Assembly (NCBI GenBank): GCA_024691465.1
Contig: JAILNO010000031.1
Location: 1-23,126 of the forward strand
From: Pseudobutyrivibrio sp.
GTDB taxonomy: Bacteria > Bacillota_A > Clostridia > Lachnospirales > Lachnospiraceae
DNA: 23,126 nt
Direction of reading: 5' to 3'
Each line of letters starts with the position of its first letter. Positions within the stretch are counted from its first letter, which is position 1. The position numbers and the translations under genes were made by a program. The notes below the pieces were generated by a model. That model saw nothing but the letters and a program-made list of their open reading frames with translations, made no database searches and was not told the DNA's origin. Below, one piece after another: positions 1 to 7,726 of this stretch.

Positions 1-318
1 CTTGATAGTAAATTCACCATTCAAGAAAGCCTCTAACTGGCCCTTTGAATTGATTGCCTTACCATTTAATAAAATGATGAATGGCTTCTGTCCGTTAGCG
101 TTAAGTGTCATGCGATAATCAACTCTATCCATAGCATACTCAATACCCATCTCATAAGATGTAAAGTAACTGTGAGTATTGCCAAGGGTATGATCAGATG
201 TAATCCAGTACTCCTCAACACAGTTGACATCTGGATCAATCTTAGTCATCTTGATGAATTTGTCTCCGATTTCTTCACGTAAAAGCTTATATTCTTTATT
301 AAGTGTAGATAATTCCAT
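1..318 (-). CDS. Hypothetical protein, 3' end cut by the window edge
   Basis: An open frame starts with ATG at 318 and runs off the left edge, giving the first 106 residues. A Shine-Dalgarno GAGGTG lies a few bases upstream of the ATG, and a near-consensus promoter lies at 365-393, so the start is well supported. The visible sequence is mixed alpha/beta and soluble, with no signal peptide, membrane segment or zinc ligand set. It opens MELSTLNKEYKL and contains an acidic, aromatic-rich stretch (EEYWITSDHT, residues 35-44). I do not recognise the family. It is transcribed separately from the MATE operon upstream of it on the same strand. Confidence 0.8.
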   Translation of the reverse strand, partial: MELSTLNKEYKLLREEIGDKFIKMTKIDPDVNCVEEYWITSDHTLGNTHSYFTSYEMGIEYAMDRVDYRMTLNANGQKPFIILLNGKAINSKGQLEAFLNGEFTIK

Positions 319-364
319 TTCACACCTCACAAATCTGTAAACCGTTGACTCCAAAAACAAGGCC

Positions 365-393
365 ACTCTATCATGATTTTTGTTATGTGTCAA
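365..393 (-). promoter_or_regulatory. Sigma-A-type promoter of the 1-318 gene
   Basis: On the minus strand a perfect -35 TTGACA (388-393) is followed by a 17-bp spacer and a -10 TAGAGT (365-370, four of six to TATAAT). The expected transcript start is about 40 nt upstream of the ATG at 318. The spacer contains the short palindrome TCATGA. This is one of the best-scoring promoters by eye in the window. Confidence 0.75.
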
Positions 394-439
394 CCCATTG
401 TGAAAATTTTATGATTTTTTAATAACTTTATACCCAAAT

Positions 440-556
440 TTAAGAATAACTCATGTCGTGATATCCAAAGAATATTACATTATCCACCCTATAATTGAGA
501 CAAGTCTTAACATTCTCAATTGGTTCGTCATCTAAGAATTCAACTAATGTAACCAT
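440..556 (-). pseudogene. 38-codon ORF resembling the N-terminus of a DUF1887-type protein (remnant or microprotein)
   Basis: ATG at 556 has a clear Shine-Dalgarno (AGGAG, five bases upstream) and starts 17 bp after the MATE stop codon, as the next gene of that operon would. The frame stops with TAA at 440-442 after 38 codons. The peptide begins MVTLVEFLDDEPIENV and continues with an N-Y-R-V-D-N-V-I-F-F-G-Y pattern. From memory this matches the opening beta-alpha-beta of DUF1887 (CARF-like/Can2-Card1-type) proteins in Lachnospiraceae, normally several hundred residues long. No continuation of the domain is seen in any frame before the promoter at 365-393, so the rest appears deleted. A genuine small protein cannot be excluded. 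Family assignment is moderate and from memory. Confidence 0.45.
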
Positions 557-573
557 ATGCTCTCCTATACGAA

Positions 574-1899
574 CTAATCCTGAGCTTTCCATAGATTCTT
601 AACAGGTACTGTTAGGAATATAGCCTTAAGTACATTGTCGGCTATCATACAGCACCATACTCCTATGAGCCCCATTCCGAAGAAATGGATTCCGATAAAA
701 GTAGGAAGTATCCTAACTAGCCACATGCCGCCACACTCTATAACAAAAGGATACTTGGTCTTGCCAAGTCCGTAGTATATTCCCTCTGTAATAATATACA
801 GGCCAAAAAATGGCTCGTTGAAAGCTACCATCTTAAGCACTCTAGCTCCCAGGGCTATTACCTCTGGATCCTTAGTAAAGAATCCCATGAGCTGAGGTGC
901 GAATATGAACAGCAGTATACCACTGATGGTCATTACTGCTAAGGTGCAGATAATACTGCTGACACATACTTCATGATACTTCCTATGGTTCTGCTCTCCG
1001 TAAGCTATACCTACCATAGTATTGGCTGCCGACTTGAATCCATAACCACCTATATAGAACAGTTCCTCAGCACCTACAGCTATACTGTGGGCTGCGAATA
1101 TAATAGTTCCCATGTGGGATACAAGCCCTGCGAATACCACGTATCCTGAGGTAGACGCGAAGTTAATAAGAAGGATAGGAAGTGATAGCTTCCACATCCT
1201 GGATGTAATCTCAGGATCTGACTTAAGCAATCCTCCATGGAATCTAAGTATAGGCTTCCTGAAGAATACTATGAGAGTAAGAATACCACCAAGTGCTGCA
1301 GATATACATGTAGCATAAGCTGCTCCATCCACTCCCAGATGGAATATATATATCAATATGTAGTCCAGGATGATATTGACTGCGTTGATTACGATACTGA
1401 TAATCATCGGAGTCTTAGTGTCCTTAGTAGCACGGATAGCTGCCGCCAGGATGTAGTGAATAGACTTAAGGATGATTGGCACTGATATCCAGAAGAAGTA
1501 TCTGGTAGCCGCTGGTCTGATGGCTTCCTCAGCTCCCATCCATACAGCCACATATGGAGTGAGCACCAGGCATACCGTCTCAAGTACCACACCTACTCCC
1601 AGTGCGAATACCAAACTCTTCCTGGCTACTTCCTTAATCTTGTGCTCATCACCAGAGCCTATAGCCTGAGCGATAAGTGTCATAGCTGCCACGCCAAATG
1701 CATGTGGCAAGCTGCCTACCAGCCAGGTGATTGTGGTGGAGGTAGATACAGCAGCTGTGGCATCAGCCCCAAGCCGTCCTACCATGGCGGTATCTACATA
1801 CTGCATGAGTACAGAGAGAATCTGCTCTAGCATAGTAGGTAATGCAACTGCTACTACCGCCCAAAATATATTTTCTTTTTTATTTGTTACTTGATTCAT
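574..1899 (-). CDS. MATE family efflux transporter
   Basis: The 441-residue product has the length and about 12 hydrophobic segments of the MATE (multi-antimicrobial extrusion) family, which exports cationic drugs or metabolites using Na+ or H+ gradients. The N-terminal half shows the family-typical MLEQILSVLMQYVDTAMVG and the segment after it; the second half repeats the bundle with a similar hydrophobic pattern. The start overlaps the end of the J-domain gene by 20 bp and has only a weak purine-rich Shine-Dalgarno, so translational coupling is likely. It is the fourth gene of the degV-folC-J-domain-MATE run. Substrate cannot be told from sequence. Confidence 0.93.
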   Translation of the reverse strand: MNQVTNKKENIFWAVVAVALPTMLEQILSVLMQYVDTAMVGRLGADATAAVSTSTTITWLVGSLPHAFGVAAMTLIAQAIGSGDEHKIKEVARKSLVFALGVGVVLETVCLVLTPYVAVWMGAEEAIRPAATRYFFWISVPIILKSIHYILAAAIRATKDTKTPMIISIVINAVNIILDYILIYIFHLGVDGAAYATCISAALGGILTLIVFFRKPILRFHGGLLKSDPEITSRMWKLSLPILLINFASTSGYVVFAGLVSHMGTIIFAAHSIAVGAEELFYIGGYGFKSAANTMVGIAYGEQNHRKYHEVCVSSIICTLAVMTISGILLFIFAPQLMGFFTKDPEVIALGARVLKMVAFNEPFFGLYIITEGIYYGLGKTKYPFVIECGGMWLVRILPTFIGIHFFGMGLIGVWCCMIADNVLKAIFLTVPVKNLWKAQD

Positions 1900-2356
1900 T
1901 ATTACTATCTTTCTCTATTCCATTAGCCCATACCATGGACTCTATAGCTCGTGCTATCCTGATGGCATCTATGGCCTCCATAGCGCGCTTGTAATCCTCG
2001 TCCTGCTTCTTAATCATGGCTGAGTAGTCCTTCTGCTTCTGCTCGAATTGCTCAGCCCGCCTCTGCTTCTGCTTAGCAGCCTTCTTCTGAAAAGCCGCAT
2101 AATCAGCATTGCTGGCAGTGGTACGCTTGGCGGTCTTGCCCATGACTCTACTGTGGGTAAGAACCCTGCCGTCATTGTCCTTCCTGAGGAACTCATAGGC
2201 CTCCACTATCCTATTATAGATGGTGGCATCATCGTCCCCTGTAACATCAGGATGGCATCGCTTAACCAAGTCTTTATATGCATTCTTAATCTGTAATTGA
2301 GTAGCATCTGCTGACAAACCAAGTGCCATGAGTGCCTCAGTCCTAGTCCTAATCAT
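1880..2356 (-). CDS. Small J-domain (DnaJ-like, class C) protein
   Basis: The product has a J domain at residues 5-65 with the diagnostic HPD tripeptide (KRCHPDVTG, residues 32-40), which stimulates the ATPase of Hsp70/DnaK partners. It lacks the Gly/Phe-rich, zinc-finger and C-terminal substrate domains of true DnaJ. The rest (about 75-158) is a Lys/Gln/Glu-rich predicted coiled coil. I place the start at ATG 2356 because AGGTGAG lies 10 bases upstream; the longer frame from GTG at 2371 begins inside that same ribosome binding site and has no site of its own. The start overlaps the folC stop by 8 bp and the gene end overlaps the MATE start. The client is unknown. Confidence 0.85.
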   Translation of the reverse strand: MIRTRTEALMALGLSADATQLQIKNAYKDLVKRCHPDVTGDDDATIYNRIVEAYEFLRKDNDGRVLTHSRVMGKTAKRTTASNADYAAFQKKAAKQKQRRAEQFEQKQKDYSAMIKKQDEDYKRAMEAIDAIRIARAIESMVWANGIEKDSNNESSNK

Positions 2357-3551
2357 ACTTAAGTATCTCACCTATAAAATAAAGAGAGCCAAAAATAATC
2401 GTCCTATTATCACTAGCGGTGGCCAAATCAATAGCTTCGTGATAGTCCTTACATGGACTACCTTCCACCCCTAGATTGCCTATAGCTTCTGCAAGCTCCC
2501 TAGCCTGCAAGGCTCTGGATGAATCCACAGTGACAGTATATACATGCTCTGCTGATGGAGCTATTATCTGAGCCATCTCAAGATAATCCTTGTCCGCCAT
2601 TACTGCCATTATATAGGAAAACTTCTCATTTGGAAATTCGGCTACCAAACTATTATATAATGCCCGTACTCCAGAAGGATTGTGCGCTCCATCTATCAAT
2701 ATAAATGGGTCTTTAGATATGATTTGCATCCTTCCAGGCCAAGTGGCTTTTGCAAGACCCTCCTCAATAATCTGATTACTTATATCTATTGGGAGAAGTT
2801 TAATGACTTCTTCAGCCACAGAGGCATTCTTCCTCTGATATCCTCCGAAGAGTCCTAAGGAAATATCCTCCCCTACCTCGTCTGCTAAGATATACTTGCA
2901 ATCCAGCTGATTGCACCTATCTATAATTACATCAAGGGCCTCCTTAGGCATCTGCCCTATTACCACAGGAACCCCTGGCTTAATAATCCCTGCCTTCTCT
3001 GAGGCTATCTGTGCCAGGGTATCTCCCAGATACTGGGTGTGCTCTAGACCTATAGAAGTGATGGCGCATACCTCAGGCAACTGGCTTAAGCCATTGGTGG
3101 AATCCTTAGCACCTCCTAGACCTGTCTCCAGCACCACATACTTAACACCCTGCTCCTTAAAATAGATTAGGGCCATAGCCAACCAATAGTCAAACATGGT
3201 TGGTTCCAGATTCAACTCCAGATTTAATAGGCGCTCACCGATACTCGTAACCTTTTCCTTAGGAATCTGCACTCCATCTATCTGGATACGCTCTGTGTAC
3301 TCAATTAAGTGAGGTGAGGTGAAGAGTCCTACCTTAAAATGCTCATTAGACGCAAAAGAAGCAGCCTGTAAGATACTACTCACAAAAGCTGCCACTGAAC
3401 CCTTGCCGTTGGTACCAGCGATGTGAATGATATGCATCCCAGATTCAGGATGTCCTAAGACATCCATGAACTCCTGGGTTACATCCCTTCCACATGCTCT
3501 GCCGAAACGGCGCTTATTATCAATTGTATTAACTACTACATCATATGTCAT
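2349..3551 (-). CDS. folC: Bifunctional folylpolyglutamate synthase / dihydrofolate synthase
   Basis: A cytoplasmic Mur-ligase-superfamily enzyme that adds glutamate to dihydropteroate and polyglutamylates folates in an ATP-dependent reaction. The 400-residue length is slightly short for FolC but within range. Visible motifs are the ATP-binding loop HIAGTNGKGS (about 43-52), the GLGGAKDSTN segment that follows a conserved Glu, HTQYLGDTLAQIASEKAGI typical of FolC, and the C-terminal-domain signature IDGAHNPSG. It lies 8 bp downstream of the DegV stop, so the two are probably cotranscribed. The ribosome binding site is poor, suggesting coupling to degV. Confidence 0.93.
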   Translation of the reverse strand: MTYDVVVNTIDNKRRFGRACGRDVTQEFMDVLGHPESGMHIIHIAGTNGKGSVAAFVSSILQAASFASNEHFKVGLFTSPHLIEYTERIQIDGVQIPKEKVTSIGERLLNLELNLEPTMFDYWLAMALIYFKEQGVKYVVLETGLGGAKDSTNGLSQLPEVCAITSIGLEHTQYLGDTLAQIASEKAGIIKPGVPVVIGQMPKEALDVIIDRCNQLDCKYILADEVGEDISLGLFGGYQRKNASVAEEVIKLLPIDISNQIIEEGLAKATWPGRMQIISKDPFILIDGAHNPSGVRALYNSLVAEFPNEKFSYIMAVMADKDYLEMAQIIAPSAEHVYTVTVDSSRALQARELAEAIGNLGVEGSPCKDYHEAIDLATASDNRTIIFGSLYFIGEILKYD

Positions 3552-3559
3552 TATACAAA

Positions 3560-4396
3560 CTAGACTACCAAAATAACTCCACCATCGCTGGCGTACATAG
3601 TACTGACACCTCTCATATCAACGATGAAGATGTCCTTGAATTTGGCGATCGACTCCATTTTTTCTTTTAATGATAGAGCACGCTCAGGACAGTTGCAATG
3701 AGAAATTGCAAGAATCTTCTCCTCGCAGTTAGCTGTAACATCCATGACACACTTGGTCATCTTATCAATGGCCTGTACCATACCGCGGCCCTTAGAAAGC
3801 TGCTGTACATATCCTGTATCTGTAGAGCCCATAACAGGCTTGATGTTGAGTGTGCTGGCCAGTGTAGCCTTGAGGTTAGATAAGCGGCCTGACTTCCTGA
3901 AGGTCTCAAGAGACTCTAATACGAAGAAGGTATGCTGCTCTGCTATATAGGCCTCAACTGTCTGAACTACTTCCTCAAAAGAAAGTCCTGCCTCCTCACA
4001 CTCTGCTATCTTGAGAGCTATGAGAGTCTCTCCTATGGATGCTGACTTAGAATCGAATACGTATATATCCTTATCCTCATCATCCTCCTCATATAAGTCC
4101 TTAGCAAGACATGCACTGTTATATGAGCCTGAGAGCTGTGCTGAGAGGGTTACTACATATACATGGTCTGCCTCTCCTTCCATCTCCACCATATATGCAT
4201 TAGGTGAAGGGCAAGCTGACTTAGGAGCATTAGGGCTCTCAGCCACTGCCTTAATGAAACTCAATTGATCAAAAGTCTCATCATCTATAATCTGAGTGTC
4301 ATCAATCTCAAGTGTCAAAGGGACATTGACAAAGTGACCATCTCTCTTCATTTCATCGGTGAGCTCACCGCAACTATCAACAATAATCTTATACAT
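3560..4396 (-). CDS. DegV family fatty-acid-binding protein
   Basis: DegV proteins bind a fatty acid in a deep pocket; in Firmicutes some (FakB) present exogenous fatty acids to the kinase FakA, but no fakA is visible here. The start MYKIIVDSCGEL at 4396 is typical of the family and has GGAGG 12 bases upstream; the frame continues 13 codons further up to 4435 without support. Family features are the early Asp-Ser of the first strand, PSPNAY and the SLETFRKSGRLSN segment in the second domain. The 278-residue length is standard. It is the first gene of the operon with folC, behind the promoter at 4422-4450. Confidence 0.9.
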   Translation of the reverse strand: MYKIIVDSCGELTDEMKRDGHFVNVPLTLEIDDTQIIDDETFDQLSFIKAVAESPNAPKSACPSPNAYMVEMEGEADHVYVVTLSAQLSGSYNSACLAKDLYEEDDEDKDIYVFDSKSASIGETLIALKIAECEEAGLSFEEVVQTVEAYIAEQHTFFVLESLETFRKSGRLSNLKATLASTLNIKPVMGSTDTGYVQQLSKGRGMVQAIDKMTKCVMDVTANCEEKILAISHCNCPERALSLKEKMESIAKFKDIFIVDMRGVSTMYASDGGVILVV

Positions 4397-4421
4397 GGTT
4401 AATACGTTCCTCCATGCCTGT

Positions 4422-4450
4422 ATTATAGCACCCATGTGTAAGCACGTAAA
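4422..4450 (-). promoter_or_regulatory. Promoter of the degV-folC operon
   Basis: On the minus strand TTTACG (4445-4450), a 17-bp spacer and a perfect TATAAT (4422-4427) preceded by TGC, an extended -10. It sits just upstream of the DegV ribosome binding site, giving a short leader of about 20 nt. Confidence 0.7.
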
Positions 4451-4467
4451 TAGTTTTTATTAATTCA

Positions 4468-4492
4468 ACATGTAGTTTTTAAAACCACATGT
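4468..4492. repeat. 12-bp inverted repeat between the transglutaminase stop and the degV promoter
   Basis: The arms are ACATGTAGTTTT and AAAACCACATGT, pairing with one G-U-type mismatch across a one-base centre. It starts 5 bp after the transglutaminase stop codon. There is no T-run on either side, so a classic intrinsic terminator is unlikely; it could be an operator upstream of the degV promoter or a transcript-end stem. Confidence 0.5.
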
Positions 4493-4497
4493 GTGTA

Positions 4498-5703
4498 TTA
4501 ATTCCATTTCACTGTGATTACATTGGCATTCTCATCGAGAATATAATATACAGACTGTAGGTCCTTGCAGTAATCTGAGATATGCTTCTCATCGAAGAAG
4601 TAGGTAAGCACTCTAGCATATAGCTCTGAATTGCTGAACTTAAGGCTTATCTCTGAATCTCCTGCTGCATATGAAGCGCTCAGCTTGTTACCTATGGAAT
4701 CCACACCGAACCAATCATAGTATAGACCGTTATGGACGAAGTAATTATCTGCATTAGAAAGGCACTCAGGCACCTCGAAGAATGAGGTAATTACATGATT
4801 ATGGCTGATTTCCTCAGTGGTCATGGCAAAGTATGCGTAATTAATTCGCTTAGCAGTGTCATTATTGCTGTCGGAGTACTTGCTATTGCCCCAGGTCACA
4901 TCCATATAATAGTAAGCATCATCTAGATATACCAGATTCCATGCATGACTCTCATTATTAGCAGTACCTGTTATAATGGTGCTCTTGATGCCTAACTGAT
5001 CCAGCATGTACCAGGCTGCATCAGCATATCCCTGACACACTGTAGACTGATATATGAATACGCTTAAGATATTCTGATTCTCCTCACTGTTGGCATCGTA
5101 ATCTACCTTATCTATCAGTGTCTTAAACACATATAGTGCCTTATCATAATCGCTGGCCTCAGGGCTGATACCCGATAGCCAATCCTGTACCACCACATCT
5201 ACCTTGGCCTGATATACACTCCTCTGATCCTTGCTCATGGTGTACTTAGGCTCGAACTCCAGGCCTATGACCTCGCCATCAGCGGCGTAGGTATTGTACT
5301 GATAACCATTAATCCAGAAAAGGTTACCATAATCCGCTATAACAGCCTCGTACGCCCTTGAGAGTACTTCCTTATCAAGAGTAGACAGTGCTATCTTGTC
5401 CTTGTGATTGATAATACAATCGTATATCTGATCGTAGGTCTGCTTCTCCTCATCGGTGAGCTGCTGGTATACATATCTATCATAGGATACGCTCTCCACC
5501 AGGACAGGCTCTCCTATCATGGCATCAGCTCTCTTGCTGTTATACCAGTCCAGTACATCATCCACACTGCGCGCTTCAAATAGACCATCTAGATTGAAGT
5601 CATCTCTAGTGGCATTAAGAACCAAGCATACCCCTACGAACAAGCCCGAAATGATTAAAAGGGCGGCTATTAAATTAATGATTCCATAAATTATTTTTCT
5701 CAA
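4498..5703 (-). CDS. Membrane-anchored transglutaminase-like (papain-fold) protein
   Basis: The 401-residue product has one N-terminal hydrophobic segment (about residues 5-29, signal anchor) and an extracellular remainder. The C-terminal half carries a transglutaminase-like catalytic core with Cys223 (TVCQGYADAAW), His253 (ESHAWNLV) and Asp268 (YYMDVTWG), in the order and spacing of the Cys-His-Asp triad of peptidase/transglutaminase-fold proteins. Such proteins may act as cell-surface peptidases or crosslinkers; the substrate is unknown. The start is a TTG at 5703, supported by AAGGAG five bases upstream; the next in-frame Met is much further in and would delete the anchor. The ribosome binding site directly follows the T-run of the terminator at 5715-5745. 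Confidence 0.85.
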   Translation of the reverse strand: MRKIIYGIINLIAALLIISGLFVGVCLVLNATRDDFNLDGLFEARSVDDVLDWYNSKRADAMIGEPVLVESVSYDRYVYQQLTDEEKQTYDQIYDCIINHKDKIALSTLDKEVLSRAYEAVIADYGNLFWINGYQYNTYAADGEVIGLEFEPKYTMSKDQRSVYQAKVDVVVQDWLSGISPEASDYDKALYVFKTLIDKVDYDANSEENQNILSVFIYQSTVCQGYADAAWYMLDQLGIKSTIITGTANNESHAWNLVYLDDAYYYMDVTWGNSKYSDSNNDTAKRINYAYFAMTTEEISHNHVITSFFEVPECLSNADNYFVHNGLYYDWFGVDSIGNKLSASYAAGDSEISLKFSNSELYARVLTYFFDEKHISDYCKDLQSVYYILDENANVITVKWN

Positions 5704-5714
5704 GTATTCTCCTT

Positions 5715-5745
5715 AAAAAAAAAGCAGCGTAATTACTTACGCTGC
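5715..5745 (-). terminator. Intrinsic terminator after the cold-shock gene
   Basis: A perfect 9-bp stem (GCAGCGTAA / TTACGCTGC) with a 4-base loop is followed on the minus strand by nine T. It lies about 90 bp past the cold-shock stop codon. The T-run ends exactly where the AAGGAG ribosome binding site of the next gene begins. Confidence 0.9.
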
Positions 5746-5836
5746 CTCTCCCCTTAATCATTTTTGTATTGCCTATAGCTTGTTTTTCATAACATAACCA
5801 AAGGTATCCCGAAAATATGATTAATTGAATAATTCA

Positions 5837-6040
5837 TTAACGTACAACAGTTACGTTAACAGCCTGTGGTCCCTTTGCGCCATCAGTTACTTCATACTCT
5901 ACAGTAGCGCCTTCCTCAAGAGTCTTGAATCCCTCTGAGTTAATACCGCTGAAGTGAACGAATACATCGTTGCCTGCTTCATCTGAAATAAATCCGTAGC
6001 CCTTTGAATTGTTGAACCACTTAACTGTACCTTTGCTCAT
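5837..6040 (-). CDS. CspA/CspB-family cold shock protein
   Basis: A 67-residue single cold-shock domain, the full family length. Both nucleic-acid-binding motifs are present: RNP1-like KGYGFI (residues 13-18) and RNP2-like DVFVHF (25-30), plus the opening KGTVKWFN. These proteins bind single-stranded RNA/DNA and melt RNA structure. GGAGGT lies upstream of the ATG and a promoter lies at 6091-6119. The predicted leader is only about 44 nt, much shorter than the long cold-induced leader of E. coli cspA, so cold induction cannot be inferred. Confidence 0.96.
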   Translation of the reverse strand: MSKGTVKWFNNSKGYGFISDEAGNDVFVHFSGINSEGFKTLEEGATVEYEVTDGAKGPQAVNVTVVR

Positions 6041-6090
6041 GCTAAAGTACCTCCAATATATTACTTGCCAAGGTTTACCTGACTAGATTT

Positions 6091-6119
6091 AGTTTAACAG
6101 AACACTTTAACAAAGTAAA
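6091..6119 (-). promoter_or_regulatory. Promoter of the cold-shock gene
   Basis: On the minus strand TTTACT (6114-6119), a 17-bp spacer, and TAAACT (6091-6096). Each hexamer matches consensus at four of six positions. The rest of 6121-6208, between clpX and this promoter, is A/T-rich and I see no convincing hairpin terminator for the clpX operon there. Confidence 0.6.
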
Positions 6120-6208
6120 GAAAATGTCCGAATATTTTGTACAAATTTTTAATTTCGTGACATAAAATGCACTAAACCCATATATATCGAAGGAAATATA
6201 ACTGTAAA

Positions 6209-7717
6209 TTAATTAGCAGCTGCCTTCTCTGGAAGCATTCCAGTAGTCCTAAGTAGGATCTTAGGTCCACCCTTTTTCTCTATATAATCCTCTGTAATGA
6301 TAACCTGACCTATGTTCTCATCCTTAGGAATCTCATACATAATGTCTAGCATGAATTCCTCAATGATAGAGCGAAGGCCTCTGGCTCCTAACTTCTTATC
6401 AAGCGCCTTGCGAGCTATAGCGTGGAGAGCTCCATCGTCGAACTCCAGCTTAACCTCGTCTAATTCAAGTAGCTTCTGATACTGCTTGATAATGGCATTC
6501 TTAGGCTCCTTAAGGATGCGTACCAGCATATCCTCATCAAGCATCTCAGTAGCAAATACTATAGGAAGACGTCCTATGAACTCAGGAATCATACCGAACT
6601 CTCTGAGGTCCTCCACTGTAACCTTCTGAAGAATATTCTTATCATCATCGTACTTATCCTTGAGATCAGCCATGAATCCCATAGATGAGTGCTTATTTAG
6701 ACGTGACTTGATGATCTCGTCCATTGCAGGGAAGGCTCCGCCGCAGATGAACAAAATGTTACGAGTATTGATGGTTGTGGTAGGCACCATGGCATTCTTG
6801 CTGGATGCTCCGATTGGAACCTCCACATCAGCTCCCTCCAAGAGCTTAAGCATACCCTGCTGCACTGACTCACCACTTACATCACGCTGGTTAGCATTCT
6901 TCTTCTTAGCTAACTTATCTATCTCATCAATGAAGATGATACCCTGCTGGCATCTCTCTACATCATTGCCTGCTGCTGCAAGTAGCTTGCTGACAACAGA
7001 CTCGATATCATCACCGATATAACCTGCCTCAGTAAGAGATGTGGCATCTGTAATAGCAAGAGGCACATCAAGTAACTTGGCAAGGGTCCTAACTAAGTAG
7101 GTCTTACCTGAACCAGTAGGTCCAAGCATAAGCATATTAGACTTCTCAATCTCGATATCGTCCATGGTACCTGTAGCTACTCTCTTATAGTGATTGTATA
7201 CTGCCACAGACATAACCTTCTTAGCGTAATCCTGTCCCACTACATACTCGTCAAGCTTAGCCTTGATCTTGTGTGGTGGAATGATATTGTTAATATCGAT
7301 AGCTGGTGCTGGACGGTCCTCGTCCTTTTTAGCACCTGCGGCACCATGGGCATTCTTAACCTTAGGTCCCTCTCCGAACAAGCTGCCTAGATTGAGGAAA
7401 CTAATGTTAGGCATATTGTTCATATCGATATTGCTCTTAGAATTATCTCCACCGCTGAAGCCGAAGCTTCCCATGGAATCAAAGGTACGCTGCATGCACT
7501 CTCTGCACACACTCATACCTGGTGCCATCTTAATAAGTGGCCCTGTGATATTGTCAGGACGGTGACAGATGTAGCAGAACTCAGTAGTCTTGTTATCCTT
7601 CTTATCTTCAGAAGAATCTTTCTTAACTTCCTGGCCTGTAACCTCCTCTATAACCTCATCTGAAATATCAGTGTTATCTTTATCTGGGTCAAATTCTCTA
7701 AAATCCTGATCTGACAT
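6209..7717 (-). CDS. clpX: ClpX-type AAA+ unfoldase, divergent paralogue lacking the RKH motif
   Basis: ClpX hexamers unfold proteins with ATP and feed them to ClpP. Seen here: a charged 45-residue extension, a C4 zinc-binding domain (Cys48, 51, 71, 74), Walker A GPTGSGKT (199-206), pore-1 loop GYIG (232-235), Walker B IIFIDEIDK (260-268), a pore-2 region RDVSGESVQQ (278-287), and sensor-2 GARGLR (444-449). The ClpP-docking IGF tripeptide position reads MGF (346-348). The RKH substrate-recognition loop, expected about 300-315 between LEG and ILFICGGAF, is replaced by a segment with no RKH. At 502 residues it exceeds the usual 410-430. It follows the hydrolase gene by 9 bp with an AGGAG site, and neither clpP nor tig is adjacent. 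The symbol is given for family; a housekeeping clpX may exist elsewhere. Confidence 0.88.
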   Translation of the reverse strand: MSDQDFREFDPDKDNTDISDEVIEEVTGQEVKKDSSEDKKDNKTTEFCYICHRPDNITGPLIKMAPGMSVCRECMQRTFDSMGSFGFSGGDNSKSNIDMNNMPNISFLNLGSLFGEGPKVKNAHGAAGAKKDEDRPAPAIDINNIIPPHKIKAKLDEYVVGQDYAKKVMSVAVYNHYKRVATGTMDDIEIEKSNMLMLGPTGSGKTYLVRTLAKLLDVPLAITDATSLTEAGYIGDDIESVVSKLLAAAGNDVERCQQGIIFIDEIDKLAKKKNANQRDVSGESVQQGMLKLLEGADVEVPIGASSKNAMVPTTTINTRNILFICGGAFPAMDEIIKSRLNKHSSMGFMADLKDKYDDDKNILQKVTVEDLREFGMIPEFIGRLPIVFATEMLDEDMLVRILKEPKNAIIKQYQKLLELDEVKLEFDDGALHAIARKALDKKLGARGLRSIIEEFMLDIMYEIPKDENIGQVIITEDYIEKKGGPKILLRTTGMLPEKAAAN

Positions 7718-7726
7718 AACTAACTC

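Noticed and set aside
2357..2371. GTG start for the J-domain protein
   Set aside because: The GTG lies within the AGGTGAG ribosome binding site of ATG 2356 and has none of its own.
5703..5790. Small frame starting MIKGRGSVSN through the terminator hairpin ahead of the transglutaminase gene
   Set aside because: No ribosome binding site; the sequence is explained by the terminator stem. A leader peptide would be interesting but is unsupported.
6121..6208. Terminator downstream of clpX
   Set aside because: No stem with a following T-run was found on the minus strand; the operon end is unresolved.
6660..7022. Open frame of 120 codons on the plus strand
   Set aside because: Antisense to the conserved AAA+ core of clpX, with no start signal; a shadow frame.
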